A DNA stretch of 31,101 bases from Halothece sp964463655. Its GTDB lineage: Bacteria > Cyanobacteriota > Cyanobacteriia > Cyanobacteriales > Rubidibacteraceae. This document shows positions 1 through 8,091 of this stretch, piece after piece; position 1 is the first letter of the stretch; every line of letters begins with the position of its first letter. The notes under the pieces were generated by a model. It made no database searches, was not told the DNA's origin, and saw only the letters and a list, made by a program, of their open reading frames with translations. A program made the translations under genes and the position numbers. The stretch spans positions 1 through 31,101 of the forward strand of contig CAYXDG010000041.1 in the NCBI GenBank assembly GCA_964463655.1, given 5' to 3'.

Positions 1-30
1 TCTCTTTGAGAAATAGCTAAATAATCTTAA

Positions 31-56
31 CCCTCTCCTTCGGGAGGGGGTTTTTT
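31..56 (+). terminator. Rho-independent terminator of an upstream gene
   Basis: An 8-bp stem (31-38 with 43-50, one T-G wobble) closes a TTCG tetraloop and is followed by six T residues on the + strand. It reads rightward, so it ends a + strand transcript that begins outside the window. No coding sequence of that gene is visible here. Confidence 0.8.
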
Positions 57-88
57 ATGGCACAATTTGAAACCACCCTACGATTTAG

Positions 89-107
89 CCCCCCTTACTA
101 AGGGGGG
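89..107. repeat. GC-rich palindrome, dispersed-repeat type
   Basis: CCCCCCTTA and TAAGGGGGG are perfect inverted repeats around a single C. The element lies 14 bp beyond the sucrose synthase stop codon. Palindromes of this C-run/TTA type recur between genes in many cyanobacteria. It may stabilise or end the susA transcript, but no T-run follows on that strand. Confidence 0.5.
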
Positions 108-120
108 TTGGGGGGATAAA

Positions 121-2547
121 CTATCGGGATGAATGCTGTTCTAATAAATTGCGCGATCGCGGTTTATAGATCAGATAAAATAGGGACTCAATATAGCGCA
201 ACATATCCTCTCGATTCTCTTTTGAGGTAAAATTCCAGAAGCCATAAATCCGCGCTAAGGACAACAGTTTTGTCGTGTGAATTTTCCAAGTATAACTGCT
301 ATAAACTCGTTGGATTGCGTTTTGAGAAAGTTTTTGCCATCGTTCTGGGTCTTTTTCGCATTGACAGACAAAATCTATAATCTTTTGCGCCGTTTCTTCT
401 AAGTTTGTCGGATTAATATAAAATCCATTCACTTGGTCGTCTTTAATAATTTCTAAGGGGCCGCCAAACTGAGTCCCAAACGTAGGTAAACCAGAAATCA
501 TGGCTTCTAAAATCGTTAAACCAAACGCTTCAAATAAAGCAGGTTGCACAAAAATTCCCTCATGATCAGCAATGACCCGATAAACTTCTCCTGAATCGCT
601 TTTGGGTAAACGAACTCCTAACCAACGAATTTTTCCGTGTAGATTATATTGATCAATGAGATGATACATCTTCTCGATTTCGTTTCGTTCTTCACTATCA
701 GTGGTTTCGGAAGTGTGAAGCTTACCCGCAATTAAAATTAGATTGCAATGTTCTTGTAATTCTTGAGATTGTCCAAAACATTCCACTAAACCCGTCAGAT
801 TTTTAATGCGGTCTAAACGGGCCATTGAAAACAAAGGACGTTTGTTAGGATCATCGAGTTTTCCAAACACTTGAGAGTCATCTTCTTTGTGGAATAATAA
901 CTCTTCTACTTGTTCCACACGGTTAGGAATGCGGTCTTCTTTATTGGTATAGGGAAAATAAATACTTTCATTCACACCGGGGGGAACCACATTAAACTTA
1001 GGAGAAAATAGTTCGATGCCATTGACAACATGATACAGATCGGGCATGGTAAAGTTTTGATAGGATTCGTATTGTCCGACACTATCAGGTCGTCCCACAA
1101 TTTCTTGATAGGTACTGCTGATAATACATTGTGCAGCATTCATGGCAATAATATCTGCTGTGAACTGGATGGAAAAATGATAATTATCTTCTAAATCTTG
1201 CCAATACAGATTACTAAACAGATATTTTGATTTTTCTAACGCATGAGCAATATTAAATTGAGTGATATTCAAGCGACGGGCTAATAAAAAGGCGACTAAA
1301 TTACCATCAGAATAATTGCCAATGATTAAATCGGGTTTCCCTTGTAATTCAGCACAAATTTCTGTTTCAGCATCGATCGCATAAGTTTCAAGATAGGGCC
1401 AAATTTCAAAGCGAGAAATCCAATTTTGTGTCATTTCTGGATTATATTCTCGAAACGGAACTCGCAAAATCCAAGCATTTTTTGTCCCGTGAACTTTTTC
1501 AAGACGTTCATTACAACGAGTCTCATCGTTATTAGGAATTAAACGAGACAGAATTAAAACTTTGGGTTGAACGCCTAAGTTGGTTAATCCTGCTAACTCA
1601 ATATCTTCTTCCAGTTGCGTTTCTAAACTTCGTGCTTGGTCTAAAACATAAACGACTTGTCCACCTGTATCAGGTCTTCCTAAAACCCCTTCTTGTCCAA
1701 ACCATCCATGAATAGAAACTAAGACAATTTTAAAGATCATGGGAATGCGAGACAAAAAGGCTTCTAATCCTTTATTATCAGGAGAATCGATCAGTTCATC
1801 AAGTAATTCTAGACTTTCTCGAATGCGGGCTGCGGTGTTTCCCCAACCTGGTTCAAACCCAATCTCTTGTAGGTCAAACCGAATCTCATCATAAGGTTTA
1901 TCTTGGGGAAGATCGCCCACAAAAGTCAGCGCTCGTTTCACTTGTTTTGAGAGTTGGTCTTGATTTTTAATACGTCCATTGATCAACAGGGTAATCCCGT
2001 TATAACTGTGGAGACTGAGGAAATTATAAACAGCGGTTAACCATTGATTGGGGTCTTGGAAGAGTTTTCCAGACATATAGCGATTGAGAAAGTCCACCCC
2101 GCGACCAATATTTTTGGGGTCTTTAATTAGAGGGGAATAATCATAGAAGGGTTGAAAGTCGATTTCAAAGACATCCCCTTCTTCTGGGTAATATTGGTTG
2201 ACATAGCGATCGCGCACATCTAATAATTCTTGAATGGTTAGCGGTTCAACCGTTAAATCATCCCACAGGCGATAACTTTCCTGTTTCGCGATTTGAGGAC
2301 GAATAATCAGGTAGAGACTTTCTGAGTCTAAAATCAATTCTTGGGTGTAATCAATGAGGCGACCCAACGGGGATGTCTTTCGATAGTCGGAAGATTTTTC
2401 CTGATCCTGACAAAACGCGGAAAAGGCGCTGAGAATGTCATTTCGCAGCAAATAGCGATGAGACTCATCTCGACGCAAAAGATTAACAAAGTCCTGTAGA
2501 TCAGTTGCTGCTTTGTTTTCAATGACAGCTTGTAATAATTCAGACAT
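121..2547 (-). CDS. susA: Sucrose synthase
   Basis: Retaining GT4 enzyme that interconverts sucrose + (U/A)DP and fructose + NDP-glucose in the cytoplasm, the main route of sucrose cleavage in cyanobacteria. The protein is 808 residues, the usual length of the family (about 805). It has the N-terminal sucrose-synthase regulatory region, then the glycine-rich acceptor-side motif with GRPDTGGQVVY, and a C-terminal GT-B domain with the EX7E motif (EAFGLTILE). The frame is open back to a GTG at 2580, but the ATG at 2547 is preferred: it is preceded by GAGGG at Shine-Dalgarno distance, and MSELLQAV matches the usual family N-terminus. It is last of five minus-strand genes, behind a GT4 glycosyltransferase. 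Sucrose is a compatible solute in many cyanobacteria, so a role in salt or carbon balance is likely. Identification is firm. Confidence 0.95.
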   Translation of the reverse strand: MSELLQAVIENKAATDLQDFVNLLRRDESHRYLLRNDILSAFSAFCQDQEKSSDYRKTSPLGRLIDYTQELILDSESLYLIIRPQIAKQESYRLWDDLTVEPLTIQELLDVRDRYVNQYYPEEGDVFEIDFQPFYDYSPLIKDPKNIGRGVDFLNRYMSGKLFQDPNQWLTAVYNFLSLHSYNGITLLINGRIKNQDQLSKQVKRALTFVGDLPQDKPYDEIRFDLQEIGFEPGWGNTAARIRESLELLDELIDSPDNKGLEAFLSRIPMIFKIVLVSIHGWFGQEGVLGRPDTGGQVVYVLDQARSLETQLEEDIELAGLTNLGVQPKVLILSRLIPNNDETRCNERLEKVHGTKNAWILRVPFREYNPEMTQNWISRFEIWPYLETYAIDAETEICAELQGKPDLIIGNYSDGNLVAFLLARRLNITQFNIAHALEKSKYLFSNLYWQDLEDNYHFSIQFTADIIAMNAAQCIISSTYQEIVGRPDSVGQYESYQNFTMPDLYHVVNGIELFSPKFNVVPPGVNESIYFPYTNKEDRIPNRVEQVEELLFHKEDDSQVFGKLDDPNKRPLFSMARLDRIKNLTGLVECFGQSQELQEHCNLILIAGKLHTSETTDSEERNEIEKMYHLIDQYNLHGKIRWLGVRLPKSDSGEVYRVIADHEGIFVQPALFEAFGLTILEAMISGLPTFGTQFGGPLEIIKDDQVNGFYINPTNLEETAQKIIDFVCQCEKDPERWQKLSQNAIQRVYSSYTWKIHTTKLLSLARIYGFWNFTSKENREDMLRYIESLFYLIYKPRSRNLLEQHSSR

Positions 2548-2608
2548 CAATGTTTCCCTCTGAGTGACAACTTCGACCACTAATATGGTTTAACTGGGGA
2601 TACAGTTT

Positions 2609-3769
2609 CTACTTCCTTTGGGAATAATTCGTCCCAGACAATCTGCTAGTTTTCACTAGAAACTCTGAATAGGTCTCATGAAACTGCTGAGTTGAAAAAC
2701 GAACCGCTTGCTGATAGATTTGTTCTGAAATAAAGCGATCGCGCTGCGTTTCAAACAGTTTAACCGTTTCCACTAAAGCTGAGGGAGTTTGTGGGGAAAA
2801 CAGCAACCCTGTCCCTGTTTCAGGATACTCTCGAATATCTTTCACCGTTTCTTTTGCTCCTCCAGCGCGGTAGGCAATCACAGGAGTCCCCGAAGCCTGG
2901 GCCTCGACTAAGGCAATGCCAAAGTCTTCACAAGCTGCATAAACAAATGCTTTTGCTCTCGCTAAATAGTCTTCTACGACGTGATTCGGTTGTGATCCTA
3001 AAAGTTTAATGTTCGATCGCGCTTTCTTTTGTAATTCTAAAAACTGCGAACCACTACCAATAATCACTAAAGGACGTTGCAATTGATTAAAAGCCTCAAT
3101 GATCAGTGCGATTTTTTTATAACTCACCAACCGAGAAACGGTTAGATAAAAGTCTTCTTTTGCTACTTGATCAGAAAAGCGCTGAATGTCAACAGGAGGA
3201 TAAATCACTTCTGCATGGCGACGATAACAGCGCCAGATACGCTTTGCTGTATGATGAGAATTGGCAATAAAGTAATCAACTCGATTGGCGCTAATCACAT
3301 CCCACTGACGCAACTGATGCAAAAGATAGCGGGTAAAAACGCCAGGGATTCCGCGACCCATCTGACTTTGTTTAAGATATTCAAAGGTTAATTCCCAAGC
3401 GTAACGCATGGGAGTATGACAGTAACAAATATGGGTCTGATGAGGGCTAGTAATCACCCCTTTAGCGACCGCATGAGAAGAGGAAAGAATAACATCATAA
3501 TCTTGTAAATCAAGTTGTTCAATGGCAAAAGGAAGCAAGGGGAGATATTTTTGTATGCCATTACGAGCTAAGGGAAAATGTTGGAGAAACGTTGTCCCAA
3601 TTTTACGCCCATAAAGATAACTTTCAGGGTTTGTGGATTCAAAATCAATCAATGCGTAAACATCTGCGTCGATTTGTTTGAGAATTTCTTTAACGACTAA
3701 TTCTGATCCCCCTGTTGCTTTTGGTGTCAACCATTCATGAACCAGTGCGTATTTTGGAGAATTAACCAT
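2609..3769 (-). CDS. GT4-family glycosyltransferase
   Basis: 386-residue cytoplasmic GT-B glycosyltransferase, probably acting on a lipid or polysaccharide acceptor; the sugar cannot be read from the sequence. The N-terminus (YALVHEWLTPKATGGSE) has the acceptor-side loop seen in mannosyltransferase-like GT4 proteins of the WbaZ type, with CYCHTPMRYAW in the middle. The C-terminal Glycos_transf_1 domain carries the retaining EX7E motif (EDFGIALVE) followed by GTPVIAYRAGGAKETV. ATG start at 3769, with no strong Shine-Dalgarno. It sits 61 bp upstream of susA on the same strand, so co-transcription is possible. Exopolysaccharide or glycolipid assembly is an inference from family alone. Confidence 0.85.
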   Translation of the reverse strand: MVNSPKYALVHEWLTPKATGGSELVVKEILKQIDADVYALIDFESTNPESYLYGRKIGTTFLQHFPLARNGIQKYLPLLPFAIEQLDLQDYDVILSSSHAVAKGVITSPHQTHICYCHTPMRYAWELTFEYLKQSQMGRGIPGVFTRYLLHQLRQWDVISANRVDYFIANSHHTAKRIWRCYRRHAEVIYPPVDIQRFSDQVAKEDFYLTVSRLVSYKKIALIIEAFNQLQRPLVIIGSGSQFLELQKKARSNIKLLGSQPNHVVEDYLARAKAFVYAACEDFGIALVEAQASGTPVIAYRAGGAKETVKDIREYPETGTGLLFSPQTPSALVETVKLFETQRDRFISEQIYQQAVRFSTQQFHETYSEFLVKTSRLSGTNYSQRK

Positions 3770-3789
3770 GATTAGTTACCCAACAATAT

Positions 3790-3813
3790 AGAGACGTTCC
3801 ATGGAACATCTCT
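3790..3813. repeat. 24-bp palindrome (dispersed element)
   Basis: Almost perfect palindrome centred on CCATGG: the inner GTTCCATGGAAC is exact and the outer arms are AGAGA/TCTCT with one non-matching pair. It lies between the glycosyltransferase and chorismate-lyase genes. A decayed relative occurs at 23837-23862. Elements of the form GTAGAGACGTT..AACGTCTCTAC are common between cyanobacterial genes. Confidence 0.6.
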
Positions 3814-3838
3814 CGATAAAAAACAATTATCAATTATC

Positions 3839-4423
3839 TTAGGATAAATATTTTTTCAAATAAGGGGAAAAGACCTCATAAATTAGAGTTAGGGGTTGAC
3901 CGTTATGCCAAAATAAATAATGCCTCCCCCAAAACGGACTAGGTTGATCAAAGGCTGTTTCTAATTCTGGGGAATGTCCATAGTAAATCCCTTGAATATC
4001 CCGATAAAGTTCCGTGTGTAGTTGTGATAAATTATCCCAAATGGGGAGAGCGCGATTTTGTAAATATTCATCTACTTCTTGAGCATCCCACCAAGAAACT
4101 GCATAAGCTAGGCGTTTTCCTGATGCAGTGCGTAACCAAACCTGACGGCGTAATCTGGGGGCGGGGACGGCTTCAATGCCAACTGGAGCGTTATCTCGGT
4201 CATTCCCGATTAGTGACATATCAATAACATCGACCTCGATCGGTTCTCTAGTGACTAATCTCAGATGACGAGTGGGAGAGCCATCACCTAAGAGTAAGAT
4301 TTGCCATGCTGGAGGGAGTTGTTCGTGAGGAAGTCCCGTTTTGACCACCTCTTCTCCCCCTTGCCAAATGGGAGTTAGCGCATACCAGTTGGTTTCTATG
4401 GTTGGAGTCGGTTTCCAGTTCAA
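3839..4423 (-). CDS. Chorismate lyase (cyanobacterial plastoquinone type)
   Basis: Releases pyruvate from chorismate to give 4-hydroxybenzoate, the first step of plastoquinone synthesis in cyanobacteria. The 194-residue protein resembles the DUF98/UbiC-like chorismate pyruvate-lyase family (Synechocystis Sll1797 type). Visible conserved blocks are LLLGDGSPTRHLRL, EVDVIDMS, RLRRQVWLR, LAYAVSWW, VDEYLQNRALPIW and the ending RHYLFWHNGQPLTLIYEVF. No ATG is available near the N-terminus: an in-frame TAA lies 12 bp before the TTG at 4423, and the next Met is around residue 69, inside the conserved core. TTG (or the ATT just before it) must therefore be the start. No membrane segments. The 51-bp spacing to the sdhC-like gene upstream suggests shared transcription of quinone-related functions. 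Confidence 0.85.
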   Translation of the reverse strand: MNWKPTPTIETNWYALTPIWQGGEEVVKTGLPHEQLPPAWQILLLGDGSPTRHLRLVTREPIEVDVIDMSLIGNDRDNAPVGIEAVPAPRLRRQVWLRTASGKRLAYAVSWWDAQEVDEYLQNRALPIWDNLSQLHTELYRDIQGIYYGHSPELETAFDQPSPFWGRHYLFWHNGQPLTLIYEVFSPYLKKYLS

Positions 4424-4474
4424 AATGCCAATTAATTAATTTACAAAACTTAATTCATATTTTCATGATAACGA

Positions 4475-5260
4475 TTATCCGCAATAATCGATCGCAATTC
4501 TTCCGTCTCCATGCCATGCTTCAATTTGACTCAGAACCGTGTTTACAGGGAGAATTTGAACATTGCTGAGTTCTGAAAGTAAAACGAGGGAAGGAATCGA
4601 GGAAAAGCCAATAAAAACAATGATTCCATACCCCCAAGCGATACGGTTTAACCAGTAGCGGGTGCGCTCATTGCGTAATCCCAAGCTCTGAAACAAACTG
4701 GTTGCGCCATGAGACAAATGCCAACCCAATAATCCCACACTCAGGATATAAAACAAAGAGACATACCAAAACTGACTGGAAAAGCCATAAATCATCATCC
4801 CATAGACATCTTGGGTGATGGTTTCTCCGAGGGAATAAGTGAGTTGTGCAAAGGCCGGATGAATGGCTTTAATGGTAAAGTGAAGCAAATGGAAAAGAAT
4901 GTAAATGAGGACAATCCCACCGCTTTGGGTCATGTAGCGAGAGGCTCTGTTTGCTTGTATCCATTGACGATTGACATAGCCAATGGGACGGGCTGCTTTG
5001 TTTTCTAATTTTAGTAACACGGCCATCCAAATATGAACCCCGACTGAGAGGAGGAGACTGAGACGCAATAGCCACAAGATTTCTGTGGGGAGGATGTCAT
5101 GGAGGAAATAAGCATACTGATTGAGGTTGTCTGGAGAAACGAATACTCTGAGATTGCCAAGGAGATGGGCGAAGACAAAGACGATCAGAATTAATCCTGT
5201 GATCGCCATTAGGTATTTTTTGACTATTGAGGGAATTTTCCGAGAAGTAGCAGCGATCAT
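4475..5260 (-). CDS. sdhC: Succinate dehydrogenase cytochrome b558-type subunit
   Basis: Membrane anchor of a succinate dehydrogenase/fumarate reductase of the b558 family (the B. subtilis SdhC type), passing electrons from succinate to quinone through haem b. About five hydrophobic helices are visible, with haem-ligand-type histidines in VFAHLLGN, VGVHIWMA, LFHLLHF and GWHLSHG. The family's N-terminal pattern, with KKYLMAITGL running into the first helix, lies just after the chosen start. The ATG at 5260 is preferred to the upstream TTG at 5347, because the extra 29 residues are unlike the family; this gives 261 residues. The flavoprotein and iron-sulfur subunits are not in the window. Its neighbour makes the plastoquinone head group, a sensible partner. 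Confidence 0.85.
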   Translation of the reverse strand: MIAATSRKIPSIVKKYLMAITGLILIVFVFAHLLGNLRVFVSPDNLNQYAYFLHDILPTEILWLLRLSLLLSVGVHIWMAVLLKLENKAARPIGYVNRQWIQANRASRYMTQSGGIVLIYILFHLLHFTIKAIHPAFAQLTYSLGETITQDVYGMMIYGFSSQFWYVSLFYILSVGLLGWHLSHGATSLFQSLGLRNERTRYWLNRIAWGYGIIVFIGFSSIPSLVLLSELSNVQILPVNTVLSQIEAWHGDGRIAIDYCG

Positions 5261-5345
5261 GGAATTAGAGACAGTTTTAAAGTCATGAACTATTTTATCC
5301 CAAGTTTGTAGCGCGATAAACCTGATCGCGCCGTCTCCCTTGCCC

Positions 5346-5374
5346 AAAAAAAGCGGTTGCTTCTAGTGAAACCG
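5346..5374 (-). terminator. Possible terminator of the cyclase gene
   Basis: Read on the minus strand, CGGTT and AACCG form a 5-bp stem (5370-5374 with 5354-5358) around an 11-nt loop, followed almost at once by seven U residues. It lies 60-90 bp past the stop of the sugar-phosphate cyclase gene. The short stem makes it only a moderate candidate. Confidence 0.45.
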
Positions 5375-5436
5375 ATAACCAAAATTGGCTAAAGGTCTCA
5401 CCAAAAACAACCACCCAAAATCATCCGATGACTGAT

Positions 5437-7206
5437 TTAGACACCTGATAAGACTTCTTCGGTTTGTTCTTCTTCAGGAGGAGTCACAGGGATATGATGA
5501 CCGACAGTAGAAGGATTTTCTAAACCGACATCATGACAGTGGGGTTCGATTCCCCAACCTTGACGGGGATACTCAGCACAAATTTCATGATATTGGGCGA
5601 TCGCGTCATAAAGTTCTTCACGACTGAGTTGATTGAGATAACCACACTTGCCGATTTCGCCTTTGGGCATCGGTGCAACTAAGTTACCACCGCGCTTCTG
5701 CACCATTTTTTCTTGAGCGGCCCAGAGGGTTTCTTTATTCCAAAGAACATCATGCCACAAACTTAAGCCAAAGGAACTGATGAGGCTGAGAATACGATGA
5801 AATTCTTTAGCGCTTAGCCAGTTATTACGATAACTCAAGTATGCGCCAAAGCCCATCCCGATCGCCACAGCATGACCGTGTAGCAATCCTGCTTCGATTT
5901 CAAACCCTGGAGACCAAGTATGACCATAAGCATGAGGACGACACTGATGGGTTTCATAGAGGTTGTCATACTCTGCTTCTACATAACTCCGCATTGCTGC
6001 GCCGAGAATCTTCCGAGAGAGGTCGCTAATGCGATCGCTGGCTTCACAATCTAATGTACCAAAACGAGTGCGGATTAACGCTTCCCCAGCTTCTTCAAGA
6101 TAACCAAATAATTCGGCATCTTTCACCGCAGCCATTTTCAAAATTTCCGCAATGCCATGACGCAGCCATCCTTCACGGAGTGTTTTGAAGAAAGATCGAT
6201 CGGTGAGAGACAACACGGGAGCATGATAGGCGCCAAAAAGGTTTTTATAGCCAAAGCCATCGCAGCAGGTACGAGGAGAAGGACCGGCATCAATTCCAGC
6301 CACAATGGAAGTGGAGAGCATGACATAAGGGGTGTTACGGTGATAGAGAGCGCAAGCTAATCCTCCAGTATCGGTGAGAACGCCACCACCAATGATTAAA
6401 ACGGGTTCATTGCGAGAGACCCCTAACCGTTTGAAGTCACCCAGCATTCTTTCAACGGTGTGGATTCCTTTATCCACTTCCATTGCGCGATAGACCAGTT
6501 TGTCTAACTTGATTTCGTGATACTCGAAATAATTGTCAATCTGTTCTCCGTAGTAACGCTCTACGTTTTGATCTACTAGACATACACAACGACCGAGAGA
6601 GATGTAGAGATTTCGTAAGACCGTTTCTTGAGGGTCTAAGCAATTTTCCAACACTTTGATCGAAGTGAATGTGCTAGAACTCATCACCGCTTCTACGGTT
6701 TGATCGTCATCTGTGCTGACCACATAACCGCGACTTTGGCGATAACTGGAGGTGGGATAAACCGCATGAGGATCATTTTCTACCAGATAGGAAGAAAGTT
6801 CTTCATAGAAATGTCTCTCTTCGCTACGGAGGAGACGTGCTAAAAGTTTGGTAGCTGCTATCTCAGAGTTGTGGATGCGATTGGAAAAAGTTTGCCAATC
6901 GGAGGCCGCTTGTTGATCAAAACCAGAGATTAGCTGTGTGATTAAGCCAAAAAAGTGACTCAGCGAGTGGTTAAGACAAGTTCGCAGTTGACGACACGCG
7001 GATAAACCTTGGATCGCCCCTGCTGCAGCAAACTCTTCGCCGAGGTCTTTGGAAAAGGCTTCGCTGTCAATAAGAGACAGTAAGAAATCCCTAAACGTTT
7101 TACTGCAACAGATCGCTTCAACAGCGCGGTCTAAATCTGAATTAGCCAGCGACTCGCGATCGTAGTTAGCAATAAAGGCTTTAACAGCAGTAGTGGTTTT
7201 GGTCAT
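5437..7206 (-). CDS. Sedoheptulose-7-phosphate cyclase-type enzyme (EVS-like) with N-terminal extension
   Basis: 589-residue member of the sugar-phosphate cyclase superfamily (3-dehydroquinate synthase fold, Zn2+ and NAD+ dependent). Residues 185-560 are the catalytic part: NAD-binding GGGVLTDTGG (273-282), KNLFGAYHAP (321-330), and metal ligands E354, H429 and H445 with dehydroquinate-synthase-like spacing. The substrate loop reads DAGPSPRTCCD from D306, where DHQ synthases and mycosporine-pathway DDGS enzymes have a Lys-containing DSSVGGKT or DASVAIKV loop, so Lys is Arg here. YGHTWSP and the C-terminal SYPR-like block (EYPRQGW) resemble EEVS/EVS/DDGS rather than true DHQS. Residues 1-180 are an additional, mainly helical domain I do not recognise. 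No methyltransferase or ATP-grasp gene of mycosporine synthesis is adjacent. The likely product is a C7 cyclitol such as 2-epi-valiolone (inference). ATG preceded by AGGAA. Confidence 0.8.
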   Translation of the reverse strand: MTKTTTAVKAFIANYDRESLANSDLDRAVEAICCSKTFRDFLLSLIDSEAFSKDLGEEFAAAGAIQGLSACRQLRTCLNHSLSHFFGLITQLISGFDQQAASDWQTFSNRIHNSEIAATKLLARLLRSEERHFYEELSSYLVENDPHAVYPTSSYRQSRGYVVSTDDDQTVEAVMSSSTFTSIKVLENCLDPQETVLRNLYISLGRCVCLVDQNVERYYGEQIDNYFEYHEIKLDKLVYRAMEVDKGIHTVERMLGDFKRLGVSRNEPVLIIGGGVLTDTGGLACALYHRNTPYVMLSTSIVAGIDAGPSPRTCCDGFGYKNLFGAYHAPVLSLTDRSFFKTLREGWLRHGIAEILKMAAVKDAELFGYLEEAGEALIRTRFGTLDCEASDRISDLSRKILGAAMRSYVEAEYDNLYETHQCRPHAYGHTWSPGFEIEAGLLHGHAVAIGMGFGAYLSYRNNWLSAKEFHRILSLISSFGLSLWHDVLWNKETLWAAQEKMVQKRGGNLVAPMPKGEIGKCGYLNQLSREELYDAIAQYHEICAEYPRQGWGIEPHCHDVGLENPSTVGHHIPVTPPEEEQTEEVLSGV

Positions 7207-7776
7207 AATTCTGTTCCTACAAATTAACGTACAGATGGTTTAGCTCAGAAATGAGCCAATTTGCTTAATATAAAGTAACATAGCTTCTCATCTAAACCTT
7301 CGCAGAATTTCAAGATTTATCTCTTCTGGTAGAGAAGAAGGGGCTGAGTTTCCCTGAAAACAAGGAAAGTTGGAAAAAATTGACCCTAAAGGATGAGACC
7401 CGCCAAAATTAGAAGAATTCTTGTTTTTATCATTTTCGAGAGTGAATTTTGAGAAATAGCATCAGCAAGAATCAATGCTTCATCGCTGAATTTCTAATGG
7501 TTTTTCAGTAGATTGTCAACTTTTAGTAATATTAATCACAAATAATATTGCAAAACGTAAAAAAATCCCGAAATGTAGAGATTTTAATGGTTTTGCCGAT
7601 CCACAATCGGCGATCAGAGTTTAGAATGATGCAGTGAAACATAGAACAGACAAGTATTCTGGGCTTTGATTGCTTCTATAGACAACGGTCTGTATTAGAA
7701 AATAGCCAAAAAACTTACTCAGCGTAAGGAATCTGTCGTTATTGTAGAGAAAAACTTGTGAAATAGGAGATTACCC
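7207..7776. other. 570-bp divergent intergenic region
   Basis: Separates the divergent cyclase and HU genes and must hold both promoters; no plausible protein gene is visible. Near the cyclase there is a small hairpin in its presumed 5' UTR (GCTCA 7243-7247 with TGAGC 7252-7256). It is nested inside a second inverted repeat, GGTTTAG (7237) and CTAAACC (7292). An AT-rich TATATT on the minus strand at about 7267-7272 could be its -10, without a good -35. Closer to HU are a perfect 6-bp hairpin at 7595-7611 and a weak CTTAC/GTAAG hairpin at 7714-7728. I found no riboswitch or RNA gene I could name. Confidence 0.5.
7595..7611. repeat. Perfect inverted repeat upstream of HU gene
   Basis: GCCGAT and ATCGGC flank a 5-nt loop (CCACA). 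There is no T-run on either strand, so it is not a Rho-independent terminator. It lies about 165 bp upstream of the HU start and could be an operator or RNA structure; nothing decides between these. Confidence 0.35.
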
Positions 7777-8070
7777 ATGAATAAAGGTGATTTAGTTGAT
7801 AAAATAGCCGATCGCGCCACCGTGACCAAAAAACAAGCGGATGCGGTACTCACTGCAGCCCTTGAAACGATCATGGAAGCAGTTTCAGAAGGGGAAAAAG
7901 TGACCCTAGTGGGCTTTGGCTCATTTGAACGGCGCGAACGCAAAGCACGGGAGGGACGCAATCCCAAAACAGGGGATAAAATGGAAATTCCTGCCACTTC
8001 TGTTCCTGCTTTTTCTGCAGGTAAACTGTTCAAAGAGCGCGTTGCTCCCCACCAACCAGAAGAAGAATAA
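7777..8070 (+). CDS. hup: HU-family DNA-binding protein
   Basis: Small nucleoid protein that bends DNA as a dimer. The 97-residue sequence is full length for the family, beginning MNKGDLVDKIAD. It has the dimer core GEKVTLVGFGSFERRERKAREGR split between residues 39 and 62, the DNA-grasping arm with NPKTG, and PAFSAGKLFKERV at the end. The arm retains the conserved proline region (IPATSVPAF). An AGGAGA Shine-Dalgarno at 7765-7770 fixes the ATG. The acidic tail PEEE is short. The CobD-like gene follows after 21 bp, so read-through is likely. Confidence 0.95.
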   Translation: MNKGDLVDKIADRATVTKKQADAVLTAALETIMEAVSEGEKVTLVGFGSFERRERKAREGRNPKTGDKMEIPATSVPAFSAGKLFKERVAPHQPEEE

Positions 8071-8091
8071 GTAACCATCAATCATAGTCTT

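Noticed and set aside
5541..5570. tRNA-like T-loop (GGTTCGATTCCCC)
   Set aside because: It lies inside the conserved C-terminus of the sugar-phosphate cyclase and no D-arm, anticodon arm or acceptor stem can be drawn around it.
7320..7420. Possible TPP-riboswitch-like GGGGCTGAG segment
   Set aside because: The remaining conserved blocks of a TPP aptamer are absent and neither flanking gene is thiamine-related.
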